NCBI GenBank assembly: GCA_036881805.1 | Contig: JBAJNK010000064.1 | Coordinates: 1-18,053, forward strand | Length of the DNA: 18,053 bases | Reading direction: 5' to 3' | Origin: JANQLC01 sp036881805 | GTDB taxonomy: Bacteria; Bacteroidota; Bacteroidia; Flavobacteriales; JANQLC01 | Shown: positions 7,907 to 15,354 of the stretch, in pieces | How the letters are laid out: each line of letters opens with the position of its first letter | Position numbering within the stretch: position 1 is the stretch's first letter | The notes under the pieces: model-generated | What the model saw: the letters and a program-made list of their open reading frames with translations, nothing else | What the model was told of the DNA's origin: nothing | The model's database searches: none | Translations under genes and position numbers: made by a program

Positions 7907-8368
7907 ATGTATATATTGATCAACCGACTGATTCCCTTAATTGGCGGGTTTTCCGAGAAACCGACCGAAGCTGAAAAAAAAGCCTTTATCCACCGTGAAA
8001 TCGATGTGGAAGCCTGTAAAACTTCTTGTGATGCCATTGTGTCCAGTGGGGGCAATAGTTACTTAGTCGCGGATAAAAGCGAGATAAAACACATCTACAC
8101 CCATGACAAACAGCTATTTTTTACACTTCGAGGAAAGGTATTGCAACCCCTTGCGGTAGGCGAAAGCGCTGGGCAATACGCTGCTTTAAGGACTGAAATA
8201 AGCCAATGCAAAAAGCAGCTGCAAGACACCGACTGGACGGTTACCAAATGTTTGGAGCTGGGTATAAAAGTCAGTGAAAAATACCCTGAAATACACCGGC
8301 AAAGAATCCAGTTCAGAGCGCGAATCAATGAAAACGAGCAACAGGTGAACAGGCTGTTTAAACCCTGA
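7907..8368 (+). CDS. Small phage protein of unknown function downstream of the tail fibre
   Basis: 153 residues, ATG twelve bases after the fibre gene. I do not recognise the sequence. The N-terminus is hydrophobic and short ('MYILINRLIPLIGGF'), not a clear signal peptide. Residues about 20-90 look like a mixed α/β domain ('AGIVSSGGNSYLV' type region), and the last 55 residues ('LRTEISQCKKQLQDTDW' onward) are helical with a likely coiled coil. Genes directly after receptor-binding fibres often encode fibre-assembly chaperones or fibre adaptor proteins, and the coiled coil would fit, but there is no sequence proof. It is the last gene of the tail operon before a terminator-like hairpin. Confidence 0.5.
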   Translation: MYILINRLIPLIGGFSEKPTEAEKKAFIHREIDVEACKTSCDAIVSSGGNSYLVADKSEIKHIYTHDKQLFFTLRGKVLQPLAVGESAGQYAALRTEISQCKKQLQDTDWTVTKCLELGIKVSEKYPEIHRQRIQFRARINENEQQVNRLFKP

Positions 8369-8372
8369 TAAA

Positions 8373-8396
8373 GGGGCAAAAAAAGCCCCCCGCTTT
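8373..8396 (+). terminator. Possible terminator of the tail operon
   Basis: GGGGC (8373-8377), a seven-A loop and GCCCC (8385-8389) form a compact hairpin five bases after the stop of the last tail gene. It is followed by CCGCTTTT, a weak U tract. The stem is short, so the call is moderate. Confidence 0.5.
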
Positions 8397-8405
8397 TCAA
8401 ATACT

Positions 8406-8502
8406 GTCTCACTAACATTCAAAACAAGGCCTAAGCTATCAGGCAGCGGAGGACTAAAAGTCTTCAGCCGATAACTTAGGCTTGAATGTTTTTTAATGAG
8501 AC
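8406..8502. repeat. Long imperfect inverted repeat (about 97 nt hairpin)
   Basis: Nested arms can pair: GTCTC (8406-8410) with GAGAC (8498-8502); AACATTCAA (8414-8422) with TTGAATGTT (8482-8490); GCCTAAG (8429-8435) with CTTAGGC (8475-8481); TATC (8437-8440) with GATA (8470-8473); GGC with GCC; and an apical GGACT/AGTCT hairpin with loop AAA. The main irregularity is a six-base bulge on the left arm. A T run (8489-8494) follows the right arm, so it may act as a terminator read on the + strand. It lies between the tail operon and the methylase gene and has no coding frame. Confidence 0.7.
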
Positions 8503-8532
8503 GAGACAAATGTATTGAAAAACCAATAAGTC

Positions 8533-9378
8533 ATGCAAGTGAAAATGACTACTCCCATTGCTTACTATGGGGGCAAACAGCAAATGCTGCAGCATATCTT
8601 ACCGCTTGTCCCCCAGCACCAAATCTATGTCGAGCCCTTTTTCGGGGGAGGGGCAGTGTATTGGTCGAAAAACCCGGTCAAGCTAGAGGTAATAAATGAC
8701 ACGAATATGAATGTCGTTAATTTTTATGAAGTACTTAAACACGATTACTTCGGATTACGAAAGCTAATTCAGGTAACTCTTCACAGCCGAGAAACGTACA
8801 AAAAAGCGTTGATTATATACGATTGCCCGTGGTTATTCGCTGACAGTCCCGTCCACCGAGCATGGGCTTTTTATGTCGTGACGAATCAAGGTTTCTCGAA
8901 AAAAGTAGGTAGTTGGGGTTATGACAAAACGTGTAATTTAGCTCTTAGGTTTAAAAATAAAATAGATCAATTCGAGGAATGCTTGACCGATAGATTAAGG
9001 AAGACGCAAATCGAGCAAAATCAGGCGGATAAAGTGATAAGCAGTAGAGATACTCCTAATACATTTGTATACGCCGACCCGCCTTATATCGATAGTCATC
9101 AAGGGCATTATGGCGGATACACAGAAAGTCATTACCGCCGAGATTTAGACGCTTTAGCAACAATGAAGGGTAAGTTTTTACTGAGTAGTTATCCTTCCTC
9201 TATATTGGATGAATATATTGAGAATCACCAATGGTATACCTTGTCCATTGACAATCCGTTAAGCGCAAAAAAAGCAACGGGGAAGAGAGACCGCAAAACG
9301 GAAGTGCTCACTGCTAATTATGCAATATCGAAGGGCCACACTGTGCATCGCAATTGCGACTTGTTTTCCTCTGAATAA
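8533..9378 (+). CDS. Orphan Dam-type adenine-specific DNA methyltransferase (D12 class)
   Basis: 281 residues from ATG 8533; a second ATG at 8545 (MTTPIAYYGGK) is also a plausible start. It transfers a methyl group from S-adenosylmethionine to N6 of adenine in DNA. Residues 10-42 hold the N-terminal SAM-binding block of this class ('YYGGK' then 'EPFFGGGAVYW', motif I), and DPPY at 182-185 is the catalytic motif IV in 'VYADPPYID'. Length fits the Dam/D12 family (about 270-285 residues). No restriction endonuclease gene is next to it, so it is an orphan, as is common in phages, where methylation guards phage DNA against host restriction. It lies after a hairpin and is probably transcribed separately from the tail genes. 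Codon use is more A/T-rich than in the tail genes, hinting at separate acquisition. Confidence 0.9.
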   Translation: MQVKMTTPIAYYGGKQQMLQHILPLVPQHQIYVEPFFGGGAVYWSKNPVKLEVINDTNMNVVNFYEVLKHDYFGLRKLIQVTLHSRETYKKALIIYDCPWLFADSPVHRAWAFYVVTNQGFSKKVGSWGYDKTCNLALRFKNKIDQFEECLTDRLRKTQIEQNQADKVISSRDTPNTFVYADPPYIDSHQGHYGGYTESHYRRDLDALATMKGKFLLSSYPSSILDEYIENHQWYTLSIDNPLSAKKATGKRDRKTEVLTANYAISKGHTVHRNCDLFSSE

Positions 9379-9395
9379 ATACAATGAAGATTTTA

Positions 9396-9447
9396 TTATT
9401 CCATTTTTTTCAGTTTGAATGGAATAAGGTTTTTCTTATCCTATTCC
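9396..9447 (+). terminator. Terminator-like alternative hairpins after the methylase
   Basis: TTATTCCAT (9396-9404) pairs perfectly with ATGGAATAA (9419-9427), followed by GGTTTTTCTT. The same middle arm can instead pair with CCTATTCC (9440-9447). The first hairpin starts 18 bases after the stop codon and is the likely terminator of the methylase transcript. Confidence 0.5.
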
Positions 9448-9473
9448 AATAGAGTGTGTATTTCTCAAAAAAA

Positions 9474-9512
9474 GGACGATTCGTTTTTCCAAACTCGGAC
9501 GATTCGTTTTTC
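9474..9512. repeat. 16-bp tandem direct repeat
   Basis: GGACGATTCGTTTTTC occurs at 9474-9489 and 9497-9512, a spacing of 23 bp, with nothing coding around it. It could be a protein-binding iteron pair, a remnant attachment region, or part of the neighbouring degenerate repeats; the sequence alone does not decide. Confidence 0.85.
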
Positions 9513-9540
9513 GGATTATAGATAACAAAAGTCAGCGGGG

Positions 9541-10215
9541 CTGACTACAGGAACAAAAAAACGCCCGGTTTCCAAAACAAAAGGACAAAAACAAAAAATA
9601 GGGTCTATTCTTCAAGCTGCTGCGATTTGATCGATGACTTAATTCGACTTTTGCAACTGACCCAAAGCATTGCCCCCCAAAGCGAATCAAAGGGATAAAA
9701 ATAAGCCCCCTTTTCAAACCGACCCATATAGGTAAACACCAAAAAATAGGGCTGGATCCCCAGCGGTAGGAACCACTTTTTCAAACGATCCCCCACAGTA
9801 TAAAACCCATCCTTCAAACTGCCACGCCAGACGAGCACGGAAAAATAAAAACGCCTTCACCAGCTCCACAAGGGAAAAATACACCCCGCTTTTCAAACCG
9901 ACCCATTATACAAAACCAAAAAATAACCATTGGCTTTTCAGGCTACAAACGAGGATAAAAATAAAAGATAACACCGGCTTTTTAGAGCATCCCACAAGAG
10001 CAAAAAAGACAGGCCTTTTAGATAGCCACACACAAATGAGCACAAAAAAGGCGAGGTTCTCTTCCGCACAAAAGCTGCAAAAACAAATCAGAATCTGGTC
10101 TTTGGCCAATCAGTCACAGGCAAAACCGATTTTTTAACCGCCCCACAGGCAAACCCAAAAAATAAATGTTACTTTTTAAGACGGTCAACCGAGAACAAAA
10201 AGCCACCAGCGCAGC
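9541..10215. repeat. Degenerate array of units of about 40 bp in a gene-free stretch
   Basis: Ten or more units recur with a step of mostly 34-45 bp. On the + strand each begins near CTTTTcAAACCG, runs through a CCCACA-like part and then an A-rich part such as GCAAAAA or CCAAAAAAT, and ends CCGG or similar. Good examples start near 9711, 9776, 9890, 9932, 9978, 10013, 10128 and 10171. Unit identity is low, so it is an old, decayed array rather than a fresh satellite or a CRISPR array. Minus-strand open frames across it encode repetitive hydrophobic and aromatic peptides without resemblance to proteins I know, and I do not call them genes. Confidence 0.55.
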
Positions 10216-10237
10216 ATAAATCAAAAATAGGCCGGCA

Positions 10238-10480
10238 TTATTCATTAAAAATCGCAGCCGCTATAGATAAGAATCGCGCGACATTAGCGGTATCGACACG
10301 GCGAACACCGGGAAAAACCGCATCAATGCCACAGCCAAATACACTCGTATAGGCTTACCGATAGGGTCTGTCCGTCCGTCCTGCCTTCACCAGTAATCAC
10401 CAAATCGACACCCTGTACAAAGGGCGCCACCAACAAAACCGCTATCAAACTTCCAGCGGCCAATCCATACGAAAACCCAT
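10238..10480 (-). pseudogene. Remnant of glycerate kinase (C-terminal part)
   Basis: Minus-strand translation in shifting frames gives 'VDLVITGEGRTDGQTL' (10362-10409), which matches the highly conserved 'DLVITGEGR.D.QT' block of glycerate 2-kinases of the GarK/GlxK family. A short GKPI follows in another frame, and then 'VFGCGIDAVFPGVRR' running to a stop at 10238, which matches the family's 'G.DAVF' C-terminal part. Glycerate kinase phosphorylates D-glycerate to 2-phosphoglycerate. An intact protein has about 370-380 residues; here frames are broken, segments between the conserved blocks are missing and the N-terminal two thirds are absent, so the gene is dead. The hydrophobic stretch just upstream (about 10415-10475) may belong to it or to the neighbouring membrane-protein remnant. 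Confidence 0.6.
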
Positions 10481-10760
10481 TTGCGCATTGCCCAGGTAGG
10501 ATGTTGTGGCTACCAGCACGAGAATCTCAGGTATCGAGACCGACCCCGTAATCCTTTTTCTCGATAAACAAATAACCCGCAGAGATGAACAAACCGATGG
10601 TGGCGGTGATTTTGGGCAGCCCAGGAAAAATGTTTCCAAAAGAACAAGCATGAGGAAATGACAAATACGGGCAGTGCAATAGCAAAGCGATTTAACGGTT
10701 TAGCCTGATGTAAACGCAGGTAATCGGCAAAACAATCACACCAAAAATCACAAGAGTGTC
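10481..10760 (-). pseudogene. Probable remnant of a membrane protein, unidentified
   Basis: Minus-strand translation in several frames yields hydrophobic segments separated by stops and shifts: 'TLVIFGVIVLPITCVYIRL' near the right end, 'PKITATIGLFISAGYLFIEK' and 'IPEILVLVATTSYLGN' further left. They look like transmembrane helices of one decayed transporter-like gene lying upstream of the glycerate kinase remnant on the same strand. Permease genes commonly neighbour glycerate kinase genes, but I cannot name the family. Confidence 0.3.
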
Positions 10761-10831
10761 TACATAAAAATGCGATTACAATTTTCGTGTTGTCTCTAAG
10801 GGCATAAATATACGATTTTCCTTGGCCAAGT

Positions 10832-10876
10832 TTTGTGAATGGCTACCGGAATCCGCATTTTTTACCCCAATGTCAC
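10832..10876 (+). repeat. 46-bp element, decayed copy A
   Basis: TTGTGAATGGCTACCGGA (10833-10850) is identical to the left 18 bases of the element described at 16358. The right half is degraded, keeping only ATTT and a terminal GTCAC (10872-10876), and its TAnnTTTG box is lost. It lies at the upstream edge of the minus-strand gene remnants. Confidence 0.75.
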
Positions 10877-10981
10877 TTTTTCCGAAAGTGTATTCATCTC
10901 GTTGCGAAACGCAAAAAACTCAAAACGCCGGCTCGCATTCTCCGCTTGATGCTAAAGCGGTCGTATATCAATAACTTTATT

Positions 10982-10989
10982 TAGCTTTG
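10982..10989 (+). promoter_or_regulatory. Bacteroidota -7 promoter box (TAGCTTTG) for the M3 peptidase gene
   Basis: TAGCTTTG fits the Bacteroidota consensus TAnnTTTG and lies 24 bases before ATG 11014, so a short leader is expected. No clear TTG -33 element is present at the usual spacing. It rules out the upstream alternative start at 10987. Confidence 0.5.
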
Positions 10990-11013
10990 CGATACGACCA
11001 ATCCTTACTCGAA

Positions 11014-13131
11014 ATGAAACGCATAGTACTTTTGTTCGCCGTAGCGGCATTTGGCTTAAACGCTTGCAAAAACACGAAAAAGCCCAGTGATAACAATCGA
11101 GATGATCAAATGAGAAAAAATCCGCTTCTCGCAGCGAGCTCCCTTCCTTTTCACGCACCGGATTTCACCCAAATCAAAAATACCGATTTCGAGCCCGCAT
11201 TAAAGCAAGCGATGAAAACGCAGTCCGACAAAATCCGTGAAATAGCTGCAAATCCGGACAAGCCCAACTTTGAAAACACGATTCTCGCCCTCGAAAAGAG
11301 CGGTGCACAGCTAGATGGAATACGCCATATATTTTATGCGCTCACCAGTGCTTTTACAGATGATACACTGATAGCGGTACAAAAGGTGATGGCACCGCTA
11401 TTTTCCGCTCATTCAGATGAAATTTATCTGAATGATGCGCTTTTCGATCGCGTAAAAGCGGTTTATGAGGCGTGCAAGAATCTCAACTTGGATGCCGAAT
11501 CCGAGAAATTGGTAGAAAATTATTACACCGATTTTGTCATTGCGGGAGCCGGTTTGGATGCGGATTCCAAAAGAGAATTGAAGGATATCAATTCAAAGCT
11601 CGCCTCGCTTTCCAATGCATTTAATCAAACATTATTAAAGGGCAACAATCAATCGGCCCCGCATTTCAAAGATAAAAAACCACTCGAAGGCTTATCCGAA
11701 GCACAGCTCAAAGCCGCTTGGTCCGATGAGACAAATGATTACGTCTTAGCGCTTCAAAACACCACACAACAGCCTTTGTTTCCATACTTGGAAAATCGAA
11801 ATACCCGAAAGACCTTATTCGAATCCGCCTACAATCGAACTGAAGGCGGTCCAAACGACACGCGTTTGATCGTGAAGCAAACAGCAACCTTACGCGCACA
11901 AAAGGCAGCATTACTCGGTTTTCCAAACTATGCTGCGTGGCGTTTGCAAAAGACGATGGCTCAAAAGCCAAAAACGGTTATTGACTTTTTAGACAATCTC
12001 GTTCCGGCAGCTACCGAAAAAGCGCAAAGAGAGGCGCGCTCGATTCAGCAAAAAATTCGTCAAACCGGCGGTGCGTTCCGGTTGGCGCCTTGGGACTGGA
12101 ATTTCTATGCAGAAAAAGTACGCAGGGAAAAATACGATTTTGACGAGCGCGCTGTTAAGCCTTACTTTAAATTGAAAAACGTATTGGAAAAAGGAGTGTT
12201 TTATGCGGCCGAAAAGTTATATGGAATTCGATTTAAACGGCGAAACGATATACCGACCTACCAAAAAGATGTGATGGTTTACGAGTTGGTCGATACCACT
12301 GGGCAACCATTGGGATTGTTTTACGGAGACTACTTCAAGCGAAACAACAAACGAGGTGGTGCTTGGATGAGCAACTTGGTTACCCAGTCAAAAATGATGC
12401 ACAACAAACCGGTTATTTACAACGTCTGTAATTTCCAAAAACCAGCAAAAGGCGAACCGGCGCTGCTTTCTTACGACGATGTGACAACCCTGTTTCACGA
12501 GTTCGGGCATGCGTTGCACGGTTTCTTTGCCGACCAAAAATATCCGAGTCTTTCAGGCACTTCGGTAGCGCGCGACTTCGTGGAGTTTCCTTCTCAGTTT
12601 AATGAGAATTGGGCCCTATATCCCGCGGTTTTGGAACACTATGCACTTCATTACAAGACGGGTCGCCCCATGCCTAAGGCACTCGTCGAGAAAATCAAAC
12701 ACGCGTCCACCTTTAATCAGGGATATGCGCTGACCGAGTTGTTGGAAGCGGCGAGTTTGGATATGCAATGGCACAGTATTTCCGCCGGAATCGAAATTAA
12801 AAACGTAGATGCATTTGAGGAGCAAGCCCTTAAGCGCAAACACTTATACCTGAAAGCAGTTCCGCCGCGATACCGATCCACCTATTTCGCCCATATTTTC
12901 GGCATTGGATATGCGGCCGGTTACTATTCCTACCTATGGACAGAAATGCTGGCCCACGATGCATTCCAATGGTTTCGGGAGCACGGGGGCTTAACCCAGT
13001 CCAATGGTGATCGCTTCAGAAAAATGATACTCTCCAAAGGAAACACCGAAGACTATCAAAAAATGTACGTTGATTGGCGGGGGAGAAAGCCTTCCATCAA
13101 ACCCATGTTGAAATCCAGGGGATTGGAATAG
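11014..13131 (+). CDS. dcp: M3 family peptidyl-dipeptidase (Dcp-like), lipoprotein
   Basis: 705 residues from ATG 11014; an in-frame TTG at 10987 overlaps the promoter box and would spoil the signal peptide. The zinc site is HEFGH at residues 495-499 with the expected third ligand E524 in 'DFVEFPSQ', the M3A signature. The N-terminal 'APDFTQIKNTDFEPAL' and 'NPDKPNFENTILALEKSG' blocks are typical of Dcp and oligopeptidase A, and the C-terminus ('GRKPSIKPMLKSRGL') is complete. Dcp removes dipeptides from the C-terminus of peptides and oligopeptidase A cuts internally; sequence points to the Dcp branch. The start encodes a lipoprotein signal peptide with lipobox 'LNAC' (Cys about residue 17), so it is predicted to be membrane-anchored outside the cytoplasm, as in many Bacteroidota homologues. 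It appears monocistronic. The first gap of about 450 bp downstream has no gene. Confidence 0.92.
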   Translation: MKRIVLLFAVAAFGLNACKNTKKPSDNNRDDQMRKNPLLAASSLPFHAPDFTQIKNTDFEPALKQAMKTQSDKIREIAANPDKPNFENTILALEKSGAQLDGIRHIFYALTSAFTDDTLIAVQKVMAPLFSAHSDEIYLNDALFDRVKAVYEACKNLNLDAESEKLVENYYTDFVIAGAGLDADSKRELKDINSKLASLSNAFNQTLLKGNNQSAPHFKDKKPLEGLSEAQLKAAWSDETNDYVLALQNTTQQPLFPYLENRNTRKTLFESAYNRTEGGPNDTRLIVKQTATLRAQKAALLGFPNYAAWRLQKTMAQKPKTVIDFLDNLVPAATEKAQREARSIQQKIRQTGGAFRLAPWDWNFYAEKVRREKYDFDERAVKPYFKLKNVLEKGVFYAAEKLYGIRFKRRNDIPTYQKDVMVYELVDTTGQPLGLFYGDYFKRNNKRGGAWMSNLVTQSKMMHNKPVIYNVCNFQKPAKGEPALLSYDDVTTLFHEFGHALHGFFADQKYPSLSGTSVARDFVEFPSQFNENWALYPAVLEHYALHYKTGRPMPKALVEKIKHASTFNQGYALTELLEAASLDMQWHSISAGIEIKNVDAFEEQALKRKHLYLKAVPPRYRSTYFAHIFGIGYAAGYYSYLWTEMLAHDAFQWFREHGGLTQSNGDRFRKMILSKGNTEDYQKMYVDWRGRKPSIKPMLKSRGLE

Positions 13132-13589
13132 CCAACGATTCCCACACTTAACAAGCGAGCGTTTGAACGGCTAATCGAATTGTGCACAAAGCAAGAGAAT
13201 CGAAAGCGGTACGGGGATTTGGGAAAAGCCCAAATGGGCGCCTCAGACGTCTTTCTATATTGCAAATACAAGGATAAAAAATATCGCCAAGCGGTTCAAT
13301 CTTAGCGATAAACTAAAAATCAAAGGCTTGACGGAATAAGAAAAACCGCTATCCAGTCATACAGAAGAGTACATAGTCCAACCCCGATACTTGAACAACC
13401 GTTTTCCACTGCAGGGATACGGACAAAAACGATACCGAACAAATGAAGATCCTGTTGTGGATGGCGACCCGAAATGCGAAGCATCTTTAAATTCTGCTGA
13501 AATCGACAATCCATGAACAATTGCATCTTTACCCATCGTTCACAGGGAAATCAAAAACAAAATGAATGTGCTGAGAGAGACATATTGCA
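13132..13589. other. Gene-free stretch after the peptidase
   Basis: No convincing gene or RNA. The peptidase frame stays open for 57 codons after its TAG, up to a second TAG at 13303, but the peptidase already ends like its family and this tail matches nothing I know. No strong terminator hairpin is seen. Short open frames on both strands look like chance. Confidence 0.4.
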
Positions 13590-14591
13590 ATGAAATCGTC
13601 AATCAAAATCGGATGGGCATTGGCACTCTTATGTCTTATTTTTATTTTTGTCGGATTGGACGATTGGGGCGTTTTGGAAAGCAGCGAAGCACGTTACGCC
13701 TTGATCGCACAAGAAATGCTTTGGCGTGGCGACTTTATACACCCTTATTTTCTTTATATTCCACATTATCAAAAACCACCGCTTACCTACCAAATCACCG
13801 CTCTCGGGGTTAAAATTTTCGGGGCGAACGGTTACGGGTTTCGGTTCTTTCTGCAGATCAGCCTGTTGCTGCAAGTGTGGTTTACCTACTTAATCGGAAA
13901 ACGGCTTTTCACGAAAAAAGTCGGTATTTATTCGGCTATAATGCTGGCGAGCTTTCCTCTAATTATCGCAGCCGCCCGAAACCTCACCACAGATTCGTTT
14001 TTACTGACCGCAGCACTCATCAGTACTTACTTCGCCGTGCGTTATTTTTATTCGAACCGCGAGAAAATAAACCTGTATCTCTTTGCTTTGTCTTTGGGAG
14101 TCGGGTTTTTAATAAAGGGATTCACGGTTTTCGTCTTACCTGCAGCCCTTTGGATTTATCTCTGTTTTGATCGTAAAGAAAGGATTAAATTCGACTTTCA
14201 CATGCTTTGGGCGTTTTTGCTGTTTGTGCTGGTCGGATCGAGTTGGTATCTAGTCATTACCTCTCAAAACCATGCGATTTTAGACTATTTAATCAAAAGA
14301 GAAACCATCGATCGCATTGCAAACGCGAAGGTCTTCCACCGAAATGAACCGTTTTACTACTTCTTGGTATTCATTCCCGTTTTAACACTGCCCTGGTGGT
14401 GTTATCTCGTCAATGCCTATAGAAAGAATTGCAGATCGGAAACACGACAAGTGCGTTATCTGCTTTATACAACATTCCTGTTTCCCCTGTTAATCTTCTC
14501 ATCGAGCAGCTCCAAACGGGATTTTTTACATATTGCCGCTACTGCCTCCGTTGGCCTGGATTATCGGTTTTTCAGTCGATCGGGCCTTTGA
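13590..14591 (+). pseudogene. ArnT/PMT-type membrane glycosyltransferase, N-terminal part of a frameshifted gene
   Basis: The open part encodes 333 residues, the first 310 of which are a normal GT83-type (ArnT-like) membrane glycosyltransferase: a first transmembrane helix (about 7-26), then the periplasmic acidic motif 'ESSEARYALIAQEML', and 'YQKPPLTYQ', followed by about eight further helices and 'LPWWCYLV'. These enzymes transfer a sugar from a polyprenyl-phosphate carrier to lipid A or other envelope glycans. After 'SSSSKRDF' the frame is lost at a run of six T (14522-14527). With five T the sequence would go on as 'YILPLLPPLAWIIGFSVDRA', the usual ArnT continuation 'SSK..YILP..P'. So the last 20 or so residues of this open frame are out-of-frame. 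See the next entry for the remainder. Substrate unknown. Confidence 0.8.
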
Positions 14592-14609
14592 AAGGGGAAA
14601 GCGCGCTTC

Positions 14610-15203
14610 GTGGATTTACTTGAACACTTTTTTCTCTTAATAGCTTTCGGAATAACCCTGCTGGGATTTACCCGGCTTCATTCCACCTTATTGATACGCG
14701 TTTCAGGAGTCGTTTTTGCCTCGCTTTTCGCGCTGCTCTTCGTTTCAAAAACAGCGTGGAATCAACGCTTTATCTTATCATCACGGCTCTTTCTATTCAT
14801 GCTACTCTGGATTCAGCCCTTGGTCCTCCATGAAAATGAAGAATCGCTCAATGGCCTACGCCCTATTGCAACGGCGATCCAGGAAGATTTTCGCGATAAA
14901 GATATCTGGGTCTTTAACCGATTGACACCTTCATTAAGGCTTTATACCGGTAAAGATTTAAACATCATCGCAGATCAAAGCAAAAACATACGCCGAGAAA
15001 CTTATTTTTTGAAAAATAAACCAGGCGAAGTGCACTACCATGACCTTAAAAACCGGCAAATCCTCAAAAATTTGGAGTCGGGGTCTTGGGGGAAAGCCAT
15101 TTTGGTCGTCTATAAAAAAGATATGAGAAACAAATATTGTCAAATACTCGCTTCAAAATTTGCGCACCAGCACATGTTTAAGAAATGGATTATTTTTTAC
15201 TGA
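14610..15203 (+). pseudogene. ArnT/PMT-type glycosyltransferase, C-terminal part of the same gene
   Basis: From GTG 14610 an open frame of 197 residues continues the glycosyltransferase started at 13590. The middle segment lies in a third frame between the two T runs. It enters this one at a run of six T (14628-14633), where seven would give 'NTFFLLIAFGITLLG' without a break. The first nine or so residues of this open frame are therefore artificial. It contributes the last transmembrane helices and a soluble C-terminal domain ('DKDIWVFNRLTPSLRLYTG' region) typical of the periplasmic end of ArnT-like proteins, and ends at TGA 15201. One extra T and one missing T bracket the middle segment, so the whole gene (13590-15203, about 537 residues) is either a recent pseudogene or carries two homopolymer sequencing errors. 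Confidence 0.75.
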
Positions 15204-15212
15204 TCAGTAAAA
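15195..15212. repeat. 18-bp perfect palindrome over the glycosyltransferase stop codon
   Basis: TTTTACTGATCAGTAAAA is its own reverse complement and includes the TGA stop. It is AT-rich and lacks a following U tract; it could be a weak bidirectional terminator or a dimer binding site, or chance. Confidence 0.6.
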
Positions 15213-15323
15213 GGCTTTATTGGTTTAAAGCGAGTAAATGTCAAGGCTTGCGCGCAAATCTCCGCTACACCTCTGATATTTCCTCGTGCATTTCGCTGAA
15301 ATCGGACAATACATGAAAAATCG

Positions 15324-15331
15324 TATATTTG
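15324..15331 (+). promoter_or_regulatory. Bacteroidota -7 promoter box (TATATTTG) for doxX
   Basis: TATATTTG lies 23 bases before ATG 15355 and fits TAnnTTTG. The four bases after it (TCTA) match the corresponding part of the 46-bp element, but no left half of that element is present upstream. No clear -33 TTG. Confidence 0.5.
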
Positions 15332-15354
15332 TCTATCACTTATATAAAAATATC

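Noticed and set aside
6995..8502. Diversity-generating retroelement acting on the tail fibre
   Set aside because: No reverse transcriptase, no template repeat with A-specific differences; the fibre repeats are exact and the hairpin alone is not enough.
9532..10109. Minus-strand open frames of 60-77 codons
   Set aside because: They run through the degenerate 40-bp repeats, overlap each other in several frames, and encode skewed aromatic-rich peptides without recognisable domains.
9379..10237. Prophage right attachment site
   Set aside because: No integrase, no tRNA and no repeat known from the other end within the window; the boundary cannot be placed from this sequence.
10505..10520. GTTGTGGCTACCAG as another element copy
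   Set aside because: Only the sequence around GCTACC matches after a three-base gap, with no right arm; it can be explained by the gene remnant there.
13132..13305. C-terminal extension or read-through of the M3 peptidase
   Set aside because: The peptidase ends as its family does; the 57 open codons after TAG match nothing known and are within what chance allows.
15286..15354. Longer N-terminus of DoxX from 15286
   Set aside because: The extra part spans the -7 promoter box and has no similarity to DoxX N-termini.
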